NCBI RefSeq assembly: GCF_009649685.1 | Contig: NZ_WJPK01000003.1 | Coordinates: 267,921 to 331,920, forward strand | Length of the DNA stretch: 64,000 bases | Direction: 5' to 3' | Source: Flavobacteriaceae bacterium EG-1 | GTDB lineage: Bacteria; Bacteroidota; Bacteroidia; Flavobacteriales; Flavobacteriaceae | Shown here: one piece after another, positions 46,015 through 55,350 of the stretch | Layout of the letters: each line of letters opens with the position of its first letter | How positions within the stretch are numbered: position 1 is the stretch's first letter | Position numbers and translations under genes: made by a program | The notes under the pieces: generated by a model | What the model saw: the letters and a program-made list of their open reading frames with translations, nothing else | Database searches by the model: none | Told to the model about the DNA's origin: nothing

Positions 46015-46293
46015 ATGGCCAAAGTTAACATTAAGCCACTTGCTGACAGAGTACTTGTTCAGCCAATGGCAGCTGAGACTAAAACAGCATCTGGTATCAT
46101 CATTCCTGATACTGCAAAAGAAAAACCTCAAAAAGGAAAAGTTGTTGCAGTTGGTCCTGGTACAAAAGATTTCGACGTAACTGTAAAAGTGGGAGACACT
46201 GTACTTTACGGAAAATTCTCAGGTACCGAGCTTAAACTAGAGGGAACGGATTACCTAATGATGCGTGAAAGTGACATTCTAGCAATCGTCTAA
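46015..46293 (+). CDS. groS: Co-chaperonin GroES
   Basis: 92 residues, usual size. Forms the seven-membered lid of GroEL in the cytoplasm. Typical blocks: [20 protein letters not shown] at the start, the mobile loop [20 protein letters not shown] (contacting GroEL) and [14 protein letters not shown]. Precedes groL by 24 bp; both are probably transcribed from the sigma-54-like site upstream. Confidence 0.97.
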   Translation: MAKVNIKPLADRVLVQPMAAETKTASGIIIPDTAKEKPQKGKVVAVGPGTKDFDVTVKVGDTVLYGKFSGTELKLEGTDYLMMRESDILAIV

Positions 46294-47955
<1,662 letters not shown>

Positions 47956-47984
47956 TTCTGCTTCGTACAATACGTATAAATAGA

Positions 47985-48017
47985 AAAACCGCCATGATCA
48001 TGTATCATGGCGGTTTT
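47985..48017. terminator. Bidirectional terminator between groL and the H1-like gene
   Basis: Perfect 14-bp arms AAAACCGCCATGAT and ATCATGGCGGTTTT with a 5-base loop; T-rich on both sides. It serves groL (plus) and the convergent gene ending at 48053 (minus). Confidence 0.88.
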
Positions 48018-48052
48018 GTTTTATTTTAATCTTCGCGAACGAAGTAAAAGCG

Positions 48053-49288
48053 TTATGCTCTTGCTCTTCTACCGCCAGTTTTACGAACAACCATTACTTT
48101 GGTTGATTTTCTTGCAGTAGTTTTCTTGGCTGTAGTCTTTTTAGCTACTGCCTTTTTTGGAGCTGCTTTACGTACTGCTTTTTTAGCAGTAGTCTTTTTA
48201 GCTGCTGCCTTTTTTGGAGCTGCTTTACGTACTACTTTCTTAGCTGTAGTCTTTTTAGCTGCTGCCTTTTTTGGAGCTGCTTTACGTACTACTTTCTTAG
48301 CGGTAGTCTTTTTAGCTACTGCCTTTTTTGGAGCTGCTTTACGTACTACTTTTTTAGCTGCTGCCTTTTTTGGAGCCGCTTTACGTAATACTTTCTTAGC
48401 TGTAGTCTTTTTAGCTGCTGCCTTTTTTGGAGCTGCTTTACGTACTACTTTTTTAGCTGTAGTCTTTTTAGCCGCTGCCTTTTTTGGAGCCGCTTTACGT
48501 ACTACCTTTTTAGCTGTAGTCTTTTTAGCCGCTGCCTTTTTTGGAGCCGCTTTACGTACTACTTTTTTAGCAGTAGTCTTTTTAGCTACTACTCTTTTCT
48601 TTGGAGCTGCTTTACGCACTACTTTTTTAGCTGTAGTCTTTTTAGCCGCTGCCTTTTTTGGAGCTGCTTTACGTACTACTTTCTTAGCTGTAGTCTTTTT
48701 AGCTGCTGCCTTTTTTGGAGCTGCTTTACGTACTACTTTTTTAGCTGTAGTCTTTTTAGCTACTACTCTTTTCTTTGGAGCTGCTTTACGCACTACTTTT
48801 TTAGCAGTAGTCTTTTTTGGAGCTGCTTTACGTACTACTTTCTTAGCTGTAGTCTTTTTAGCTGCTGCCTTTTTTGGAGCCGCTTTACGTACTACTTTCT
48901 TAGCTGTAGTCTTTTTAGCTGCTGCCTTTTTTGGAGCTGCTTTACGTACTACTTTTTTAGCAGTAGTCTTTTTAGCTGCTGCCTTTTTTGGAGCTGCTTT
49001 ACGCACTACTTTTTTAGCAGTAGTCTTTTTAGCTGCTGCCTTTTTTGGAGCTGCTTTACGCACTACTTTTTTAGCAGTAGTCTTTTTAGCTGCTGCCTTT
49101 TTTGGAGCCGCTTTACGTACTACTTTTTTAGCTGTTACTTTTTTTGCAGTTGCCTTTTTAGCAGTTGCCTTTTTTGGTGCTGCTTTCTTGGCTACTTTTT
49201 TTGGTGCCGCCTTTTTAGCTACAACTCTTTTTTTAGGAGCAGCTTTTTTAGCAGGAGCCTTTTTGGCAGTCTTAGTCGTTTTTGACAT
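48053..49288 (-). CDS. Histone H1-like Lys/Ala repeat protein
   Basis: 411 residues, almost only Lys, Ala, Thr, Val, Arg and Pro. The N-terminus MSKTTKTAKKAPAKKAAPKK leads into 18 repeats based on the 19-residue unit AAAKKTTAKKVVRKAAPKK; the tail ends MVVRKTGGRRARA. Strongly basic, without hydrophobic core, so it should be a disordered, nucleoid-associated DNA-compacting protein like eukaryotic H1 C-terminal domains and bacterial Hc1/AlgP-type proteins. The repeats are also nearly identical at DNA level, so copy number may vary between strains. The opposite strand has an equally long open frame (48099-49331) only because of the repeat codon pattern. Start chosen at the ATG at 49288. Confidence 0.85.
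   Translation of the reverse strand: MSKTTKTAKKAPAKKAAPKKRVVAKKAAPKKVAKKAAPKKATAKKATAKKVTAKKVVRKAAPKKAAAKKTTAKKVVRKAAPKKAAAKKTTAKKVVRKAAPKKAAAKKTTAKKVVRKAAPKKAAAKKTTAKKVVRKAAPKKAAAKKTTAKKVVRKAAPKKTTAKKVVRKAAPKKRVVAKKTTAKKVVRKAAPKKAAAKKTTAKKVVRKAAPKKAAAKKTTAKKVVRKAAPKKRVVAKKTTAKKVVRKAAPKKAAAKKTTAKKVVRKAAPKKAAAKKTTAKKVVRKAAPKKAAAKKTTAKKVLRKAAPKKAAAKKVVRKAAPKKAVAKKTTAKKVVRKAAPKKAAAKKTTAKKVVRKAAPKKAAAKKTTAKKAVRKAAPKKAVAKKTTAKKTTARKSTKVMVVRKTGGRRARA
48149..49138. repeat. 57-bp minisatellite inside the H1-like gene
   Basis: About 18 tandem copies of a 57-bp unit, with two 60-bp variants (unit with RVVAKK in place of AAAKK) and two or three 42-bp short units that lack one five-residue block. Copies differ at only a few silent positions (for example GCT/GCC and TTT/TTC in the complement), which points to recent expansion. 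Confidence 0.9.
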
Positions 49289-50310
49289 TTTGTACTTTTT
49301 AAATTTAAAATATTTAATTGGTTTACTTTAAATTCTCTTATACCAAACCGGTTACGATCACCTAAAGATTTCATAGATAACGTTTTATATTACTATTTAG
49401 TGTAATTTGATGATTTGGCACTTTTTTCGAACCGTGTAGCTCTTAGTTCGTTAGCTCAAAAAACGGAGTGATATTCTTCGCTAAAAAGGCTTTGAAAAAT
49501 ATATGGCAAAATGGAAATTATGATTTCTATTGCTGTGGCTAAAAATCTGAATTGAAGTAAAACAAAATTCTGAAATTCTAATAATTTTTACCGAACAAAA
49601 AATTAAAATTTAGTTTCACTTTCAATCAGAATTAGAAATAAAAAACAATACCATACAACTTTATAAAAATCTGAATAACAACACATTACAAAGAACAAGT
49701 GTTTTACATTAGGAAATTAATATCGCCGAATTCTTAAAAAACTAATTAGTAAAAAAGAGGTGCAAAAAACTTCGCAATCTTATTAAGTGCTATGATTATT
49801 AAGAGCACCAAAAATTTAAATAATAGTAAAATATTGTTTCTAACTTACCTTTAAAAAAACACATTAAAATATATTTAAAAAGACAAGCCCTACTAACACT
49901 ATATTTCACCCAAAACAGCGTGAATTTTTTTTTTGCAAGAAATATCAATTTTTACAAAAAACTAGTGTTTTTCACTTTTTATAAAATTCGAATAATCATC
50001 AAAATCGACCCCTATTTTTGATTAATAACACATTATCTCCCCATCATAAATCTTTATAGTTAATTATTCTTCTACTTATTTAGCTTTTAAATTTTTGATA
50101 TATAAACTTAAATTCTTGTCATTTATGTTTTTACTATTTCAATTTTCAATTCGATTATATTATCATTTAATTTATACTTCCTGCTTACCATTATTCATTT
50201 CTTCTAGGCACTACCAAAAACCATCATTAATTACACAACTAATCATCGATAAAAACGTTATAGTAAATCAGAAAAAAAGTTCCCTAATAAATAATAATAA
50301 ATCATTTTAA
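49289..50310. other. AT-rich gap of about 1 kb
   Basis: No supportable gene. A 71-codon frame at 50095-50310 has many Leu/Phe/Tyr codons but no conserved look and ends directly on the next start; I do not call it. A TTGGCAC at 49415 resembles a -24 box but has no -12 GC and no gene behind it. The leaders of the H1-like gene and of the barrel gene must lie at the two ends. Confidence 0.5.
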
Positions 50311-51006
50311 ATGAAAAAGTTATTAATCACAATTACGCTTGTGCTAATGGCTAAGTCATTAAATGCACAAGACAAAATTTACTTTAAAGATGGTGTAACA
50401 GTTGATGCAAAAATATTAGTAGTGTCGGAGTCTGTTATACAATATAAAAGAATGGACAATAGATCTGGTCCTACTTTTGAAATTGGAGTATCAAAGATTG
50501 ATAAGATTGCGTATGAGAATGGTTCGCAACAGGTTTTTAAAAAAGATATCAGCTCAAAAAATTCGAGTAATGAATTTCGACAAGACAGACTATATTTGGA
50601 TTTAATAAACTATGGAAGAAATGGTGCGACGTCAATTTCTTATGAAAGATTAAATGATGACGGATCGCGAGGTATAGAGATACCCTTTAGTGTTTATTTC
50701 GATGGTGTAGATATCGAAGGCTATACTCTCGGAGCGAATCTAAAATTTTATTTAAAGAAACAAGGCAAAGGCTTTCACTATGGACCATCAATAAGACTAG
50801 GTGTTTTTGATTGGTATTATGATAGTTATTATAGTTTTAGTTATTCAACAGATTTTACCGCGTATCTCGGATTGAAATTAGGATACCAATTCCAATTAAG
50901 TAGGTTGTTTGGATTAAATTTAAATGCTAATGGCGGAGGATTCTCCAATTTCACTGAGTTTGATTATGGATATTCAGCAAATCTTGGAATGAATTTTTCG
51001 TTTTAA
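50311..51006 (+). CDS. Outer-membrane barrel-like protein with N-terminal SH3-like domain
   Basis: 231 residues. Signal peptide MKKLLITITLVLMAKSLNAQ. The first mature 60 residues (DKIYFKDGVTVDAKILVVSE, then IQYKRMDNRSGPTFEIGVSK) look like a small beta domain frequent in secreted Bacteroidota proteins. The rest alternates hydrophobic and polar residues and is rich in Tyr and Gly (YYDSYYSFSYSTDFTAYLGL), ending in SANLGMNFSF with terminal Phe, as in eight-stranded outer-membrane barrels. Function unknown. Alone between two long AT-rich gaps. Confidence 0.75.
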   Translation: MKKLLITITLVLMAKSLNAQDKIYFKDGVTVDAKILVVSESVIQYKRMDNRSGPTFEIGVSKIDKIAYENGSQQVFKKDISSKNSSNEFRQDRLYLDLINYGRNGATSISYERLNDDGSRGIEIPFSVYFDGVDIEGYTLGANLKFYLKKQGKGFHYGPSIRLGVFDWYYDSYYSFSYSTDFTAYLGLKLGYQFQLSRLFGLNLNANGGGFSNFTEFDYGYSANLGMNFSF

Positions 51007-51539
51007 GAAAAATAACCACACATACCGCACACACAATTTCTCAATTGCTTAGGATGTTTTTTAAGCCCAATTGAAACACCTCCCCAACAGAGCACCGACC
51101 ATTTACTTTTTCAACTGCCAACTGATCACTGAATGCAGTTTACTTTTTTTTTACCAACTGCCAACAGTGCAAGTGCTAAAATTGTCGATAAATAGCGTGC
51201 GATTTGCCCTACCCAAAAATTGTACTTATTTTAAGCTACTAAATTTCATTTCACTACAAAATTTTAGAACTAAAGAAGTGAAAAAAATAATGAGTTACGA
51301 ATATCTGTAACCACAATTGAAATAGTTTGCATACTTTAAAACAGAAAATAACTCGCCAAAAAAAATTAAATTGACGAAGTAATTAAACATCAAACTATAT
51401 TGGTAAAACATTTTGCAATCTAGACAACATTATAAGTAATCCATAAGCATTTTTCTCAACGCTAAATCCAACACTAAAAATCAAAAGAGCTATTTTAGCT
51501 TACGCTCGATAAGAGCAATAAAAAGAAGAAATAAAATAC
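51007..51539. other. Gap before the type I restriction-modification locus
   Basis: 533 bp. An imperfect hairpin with arms TCAATTG (51041-51047) and CAATTGA (51068-51074) lies shortly after the barrel gene. CAACTGCCAACTG (51112) and CCAACTGCCAACAG (51154) are short direct repeats. A 79-codon frame (51071-51310) has no family look and is not called. No promoter of consensus type was found for hsdM. Confidence 0.5.
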
Positions 51540-53024
51540 ATGTTCGAACAAACATTTAAAAATATAGACGACCTGCTTTACAAAGATTCAGGAGCAGATA
51601 GTGAATTAGATTATATTGGGCAAACCTCTTGGGTGATGTTCTTACGCTACTTAGACGAATTAGAACAAGACAAAGCGGACGAAGCCGAATTAAAAGGCGA
51701 AGACTACCAATTCATATTAGATGAAGAATATCGATGGCCCAACTGGGCCATGCCAAAAGATGCTGACGGAAAATTAGACCATCACATTGCTTTAACAGGA
51801 CCAGATTTAGTAGCCTTTGTAGATGGCAAGTTGTTTCCATATCTCGCAAAGTTTAAACAAGAAGCAGAATCTGCCAATACCATTGAATATAAAATTGGAG
51901 AAATATTTTCTGAACTTAAAAACAAAATCCAATCTGGTTACAACCTACGAGAGATTTTAGAATATGCAGACCAATTGCCTTTTCGGGCTTCAACAGACAA
52001 ACATGAGTTAAGCCACTTGTACGAAAGCAAGATTAAAAACATGGGAAATGCGGGCAGAAATGGTGGGCAGTATTACACACCAAGACCCTTGATTCGTGCC
52101 ATGATTAATGTAATTGACCCACAAATTGGTGAGAAAATTTATGATGGAGCTGCAGGTTCTTGTGGTTTTTTGGTGGAAGCCTACGAGTACCTATACGAGC
52201 GCATGGAAAAAACAACCGACAACCTTAAAACTTTACAAGAAGATACTCTTTATGGTAAAGAGAAAAAGAACTTGGCTTATGTGATTGGAATTATGAATAT
52301 GATTCTTCACGGCATTGAAGCACCAAATATTATTCATACCAATACATTAGGCGAAAATATACGCGACATACAGGAGAAAAACCGTTACCATGTTATTTTA
52401 GCAAATCCACCCTTTGGTGGGAAAGAGCGTAAAGAAGTGCAACAAAATTTTGATATAAAAACAGGAGAAACCGCTTTCTTGTTTATTCAACATTTTATAA
52501 AGAGTTTAAAAACAGGTGGTCGTGCCGCTATTGTAATTAAAAATACGGTGTTGAGCAATACAGATAATGCTTCGGTGGCATTGCGTAAACTCTTATTAGA
52601 AGGGGCTAACCTACATACTATTTTAGATTTACCAGGAGGAACCTTTACAGGTGCAGGCGTTAAAACGGTTGTCTTGTTTTTCAAAAAAGGAGAAGCTACA
52701 AAAAAGATTTGGTACTACCAGTTAGACCCAGGACGTAACATGGGAAAAACCAATCCTTTAAATGATACCGATATGGAAGAGTTTGTCACCCTGAGCGCCA
52801 GCCTTCCGGACGGGCAGGCAGTCGAAGGGTCTCGTCCAGAAACCGAAAAGTCATGGACCATAAAAGTCAAGGATTTAGACGAAACTACGTTTGACCTTTC
52901 ACCCAAAAACCCAAACACACCAGAAGAAGCACCTTTACGAAGTCCTGAAGTTATTTTAGCTGAAATGGAAACTTTGGATGCTGAAACCAATACCATTCTT
53001 CAATCTATTAAAGAGTTGCTATGA
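51540..53024 (+). CDS. hsdM: Type I restriction-modification system, methyltransferase subunit HsdM
   Basis: 494 residues. N-terminal helical domain (FKNIDDLLYKDSGADSELDY) and a class I SAM-dependent N6-adenine methyltransferase domain: motif I variant YDGAAGSCGFLVEA (near residue 200) and catalytic NPPF (N289, in ILANPPFGGKERKE). With HsdS it methylates host sites and joins HsdR for cleavage. Residues 419-431 (SASLPDGQAVEGS) come from a GC-rich repeat inserted in frame (see repeat feature); the frame stays open, so the protein may still be active. The stop overlaps the hsdS start by four bases (ATGA). Confidence 0.95.
   Translation: MFEQTFKNIDDLLYKDSGADSELDYIGQTSWVMFLRYLDELEQDKADEAELKGEDYQFILDEEYRWPNWAMPKDADGKLDHHIALTGPDLVAFVDGKLFPYLAKFKQEAESANTIEYKIGEIFSELKNKIQSGYNLREILEYADQLPFRASTDKHELSHLYESKIKNMGNAGRNGGQYYTPRPLIRAMINVIDPQIGEKIYDGAAGSCGFLVEAYEYLYERMEKTTDNLKTLQEDTLYGKEKKNLAYVIGIMNMILHGIEAPNIIHTNTLGENIRDIQEKNRYHVILANPPFGGKERKEVQQNFDIKTGETAFLFIQHFIKSLKTGGRAAIVIKNTVLSNTDNASVALRKLLLEGANLHTILDLPGGTFTGAGVKTVVLFFKKGEATKKIWYYQLDPGRNMGKTNPLNDTDMEEFVTLSASLPDGQAVEGSRPETEKSWTIKVKDLDETTFDLSPKNPNTPEEAPLRSPEVILAEMETLDAETNTILQSIKELL
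52788..52832. repeat. GC-rich REP-like palindromic repeat inserted in frame in hsdM
   Basis: CACCCTGAGC at the left and GTCGAAGGGTCTC at the right frame a palindrome-rich core around TTCCGGACGGGC. Composition is about two-thirds G+C against about 35-40 per cent in the gene. CCCTGAGC...GTCGAAGGG is a sequence I remember as a dispersed repeat in Flavobacteriaceae; that memory is unchecked. The insertion adds about 39 bp and 13 residues without a frameshift. Confidence 0.65.
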
Positions 53025-54238
53025 GAGAGGGTTGGGAATATAAAAAACTCGGTAGCTTTTGTAAAACAGGAGCTGGGGGAACACCCTTAAAAAGCAAGAA
53101 GGAAAACTATGAAAATGGAACAATTCCTTGGTTAAGAAGTGGAGAAGTAAACAATAGAAACATTACAAATTGTGAAATTAGAATAACAGAAACTGGATTA
53201 AATAATTCTTCAGCTAAATTATTTCCACCAAGAACAGTTCTTATTGCGATGTATGGTGCTACCGCTGGACAAGTTGGAATTTTAAATTTTGAATGTTCGA
53301 CAAATCAAGCTGTTTGTGGAATTTTACCTAATGAAAATTTTGTCCCTGAATTCCTGTATTATTTCTTTTTGAAATTTAAGGAAGAACTAATTGCTCAAGC
53401 TGTTGGCGGAGCACAACCAAATATTTCTCAACAGAAAATTAAAAATACATTAATACCAAATATTACTTTAGAAGAACAAAAACAAATCGTAACCATACTC
53501 GATAAAGCCTTTACAGCCATAGACCAAGCAAAAGCCAATATTGAAAAAAACATAGAAAACGCTAAAGAACTCTTTCAATCTAAACTCAATAACATTTTTA
53601 GTCAAAAAGGTGATGGTTGGGAGATAGAAAAAATGGTTGATGTTTGCAGTATTCTAACATGTGGTGTAGCTTCTACACCAAAATATGTTGATGAAGCAGT
53701 TGGTGTTCCTTTTTTATCTGCGCAAAATGTGAAAAACGGAAAGATAATACTTCATAAGTACAAATACATTTCTCAAGAATTCCATAAACATTTAACAAAA
53801 AAGAATAAACCACAAAAAGGTGACATTTTATATTCTAGAGTTGGAGCAAAATTTGGAGAAGCTGGTGTTGTTGAGCATGATTTCGATTTTAGTGTTTATG
53901 TAAGTGTTACACTAATAAGACCTTTAGCTGATAAATTGAATAATTATTATTTAAAGTATTATCTAAATTCACCTTTAATTAAATCTTTAGCAAAATCAAG
54001 TATTACAAGTTCTGGTGTACCTAATTTAAATGTTAAGACGGTTCGTGAATTTCCAGTACATTATCCTTCTATTAAAAAGCAACTTGCAATAGTTAAAGAA
54101 ATACAAAATTTAGAATATGCATATATTGAAATACACAAAAAATATAAGCAAAAGATTAATTCAATAGAAGACCTCAAAAAATCCATTCTTCAAAAAGCCT
54201 TTGCGGGAGAATTAACTGAAAACGCTGTTGTAGTATGA
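53021..54238 (+). CDS. hsdS: Type I restriction-modification system, specificity subunit HsdS
   Basis: 405 residues with the usual two target-recognition domains, each followed by a conserved helix: TRD1 about 1-150, spacer helix with EEQKQIVTILDKAFTAIDQA (near 150-180), TRD2 about 200-350 and the second helix KKQLAIVKEIQNLEYAYIEI (near 348-380). The typical entry WEYKKLGSFCKTGAGGTPLK starts TRD1, WEIEKMVDVCSILTCGVAST TRD2. It decides which bipartite DNA sequence the system methylates and cuts; the sequence cannot be read from this. Complete and in frame. The TRD halves differ in composition from hsdM, as usual for a fast-evolving, exchanged subunit. Confidence 0.94.
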   Translation: MREGWEYKKLGSFCKTGAGGTPLKSKKENYENGTIPWLRSGEVNNRNITNCEIRITETGLNNSSAKLFPPRTVLIAMYGATAGQVGILNFECSTNQAVCGILPNENFVPEFLYYFFLKFKEELIAQAVGGAQPNISQQKIKNTLIPNITLEEQKQIVTILDKAFTAIDQAKANIEKNIENAKELFQSKLNNIFSQKGDGWEIEKMVDVCSILTCGVASTPKYVDEAVGVPFLSAQNVKNGKIILHKYKYISQEFHKHLTKKNKPQKGDILYSRVGAKFGEAGVVEHDFDFSVYVSVTLIRPLADKLNNYYLKYYLNSPLIKSLAKSSITSSGVPNLNVKTVREFPVHYPSIKKQLAIVKEIQNLEYAYIEIHKKYKQKINSIEDLKKSILQKAFAGELTENAVVV

Positions 54239-54317
54239 GTGAAGAAACCAAATAATTACATTAAGGAAGAATTAAATAAAGAAGGAACTAGTGCAAAAAT
54301 TGCACAAGTTGAGATAA

Positions 54318-54803
54318 ATGAAAGAACAAAGCCAAATAGAAATTTATAAAGCCAATGATGGCACAACTCAAATTAATGTACAGTTTGAAGAGGAAACGGT
54401 TTGGCTTACTCAAGACCAAATGGCAACGTTGTTTGGTAAAGCAAGAAGTACTATTACTGAACATATTTTAAATGTGTTCTCGGAAAAGGAATTAGAACAA
54501 AAAGCAACTAGTCGGAAATACCGACAAGTTCGAAAAGAAGGAAATAGAACGGTAGAAAGAGAGGTTGAGCATTATAATCTTGATGTTATTATATCTGTAG
54601 GATATAGAGTAAAATCAAAGCAAGGAACTCAATTTAGAATATGGGCAACACAAACTTTAAAAGATCATTTAGTAAAAGGTTATACTATTAATGAGAAAAG
54701 ACTAGCACAAAAAGAACAAGAACTTTTGCCTCAGCGAGGCATCATATTAATAGCAAAAGCAGATAAAATTAGTTCATTTAGCTCCATAGGAGCGACATAT
54801 TAA
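54318..54803 (+). pseudogene. RhuM-family protein gene, truncated by a transposable element
   Basis: 161 codons. The first 135 residues (IYKANDGTTQINVQFEEETV, the helix-turn-helix-like LTQDQMATLFGKARSTITEH, then HYNLDVIISVGYRVKSKQGT and FRIWATQTLKDHLVKGYTIN) are the conserved N-terminal half of RhuM proteins, which normally have about 330 residues. After EKRLAQKEQE the frame enters palindromic transposon-end DNA and stops (LLPQRGIILIAKADKISSF). The C-terminal half is not found beyond the element. RhuM genes often lie inside type I restriction loci; role unknown. Probably non-functional. Confidence 0.8.
54781..54798. repeat. REP-like inverted repeat, left copy
   Basis: GCTCCATAGGAGCGACAT; pairs with the right copy at 55266-55283 (17 of 18). 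It overlaps the stop codon of the truncated rhuM frame at its right edge and lies 10 bp before the transposase ATG. Confidence 0.8.
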
Positions 54804-54807
54804 TAAC

Positions 54808-55266
54808 ATGGCAAACACCTACACACAACTCTATTTTCATATTGTTTTTGCGGTAAAAGGCAGACAAAATTTAATTTCAAAAAAATGGCAAGACGAGTTG
54901 TATAAATACATTTCAGGAATAATTACAAACAAAAATCAAAAATTAATGATTATAAATGGCATGCCAAATCATGTTCATTTACTAATTGGAACAAAACCAA
55001 ATTGTAATTTATCTGATTTAGTAAGAGACATTAAAGCCAATGCATCAAAATGGATTAATGAAAAACGATTAGTAATCGGAAAATTTGAATGGCAAACAGG
55101 TTTTGGAGCCTTTACGGTAAGTCAATCAGGAATAAAACATGTTATTGATTATATTAAAAATCAAGAAGAGCATCATAAAATAAAAACATTTAAAGAAGAA
55201 TATATAGATTTTTTAAATGCTTATAATATTGAATATAAAACAGAATATATTTTTACAGAGGAATAA
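54808..55266 (+). CDS. REP-associated tyrosine (Y1) transposase, IS200/IS605-like
   Basis: 152 residues. Typical start TYTQLYFHIVFAVKGRQNLI, the HUH motif in NGMPNHVHLLIGTKP (His-hydrophobic-His) and the catalytic Tyr further on in SGIKHVIDYIKNQEEHH, with Gln and His neighbours. Nicks and rejoins single-stranded DNA at hairpins. Frame complete, with all catalytic residues present, so it may still be active. Flanking palindromes are listed separately. Single-gene element without an accessory TnpB. Confidence 0.92.
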   Translation: MANTYTQLYFHIVFAVKGRQNLISKKWQDELYKYISGIITNKNQKLMIINGMPNHVHLLIGTKPNCNLSDLVRDIKANASKWINEKRLVIGKFEWQTGFGAFTVSQSGIKHVIDYIKNQEEHHKIKTFKEEYIDFLNAYNIEYKTEYIFTEE

Positions 55267-55283
55267 TGTCGCTCCTCTGGAGC
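55266..55283. repeat. REP-like inverted repeat, right copy
   Basis: ATGTCGCTCCTCTGGAGC; inverted partner of 54781-54798. The core GCTCCTCTGGAGC occurs again at 55323-55335, 15 bp before the hsdR ATG. Confidence 0.8.
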
Positions 55284-55350
55284 TTTTATAAATTAACGCT
55301 ATATAACAACTATTAATATTTTGCTCCTCTGGAGCAGCAACATATATAAT

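Larger units (their letters stand above)
54723..55336 (+). mobile_element. IS200-like / REP-associated transposase element between rhuM and hsdR
   Basis: A Y1 transposase gene framed by short palindromes: TGCCTC-AGC-GAGGCA (54727-54741), GCTCC-ATA-GGAGC (54781-54793), GCTCC-TCT-GGAGC (55271-55283) and a copy of the last one at 55323-55335. The second palindrome with its flank, 54781-54798, is an inverted repeat of 55266-55283 with one mismatch in 18. CATATTAATA follows the first and second palindromes alike. No terminal inverted repeats or target duplication, as expected for single-strand transposition. The exact ends are not certain. Confidence 0.75.

Noticed and set aside
48099-49331. 410-codon plus-strand frame (FLAVVFLAAAFFGAALRTT repeats) opposite the H1-like gene
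   Set aside because: It is the exact mirror of a codon-regular repeat; the hydrophobic repeat has no start context or family, and the minus-strand product is a sensible basic protein.
49415-49430. TTGGCAC followed by TTTTTTCGA resembling a sigma-54 promoter
   Set aside because: No GC at -12 and no plus-strand gene within 800 bp.
50095-50310. 71-codon frame before the barrel gene
   Set aside because: AT-rich chance frame, low-complexity, ends on the next start.
51071-51310. 79-codon frame before hsdM
   Set aside because: No recognisable protein features; contains the CTGCCAA repeats, typical for non-coding DNA.
54239-54349. 36-codon GTG frame (KKPNNYIKEELNKEGTSAKI) and hairpin GTGCAA-AAA-TTGCAC (54291-54305) between hsdS and rhuM
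   Set aside because: Could be the remnant of a gene or a leader, but length and overlap with rhuM give no support; the hairpin has no T-run.
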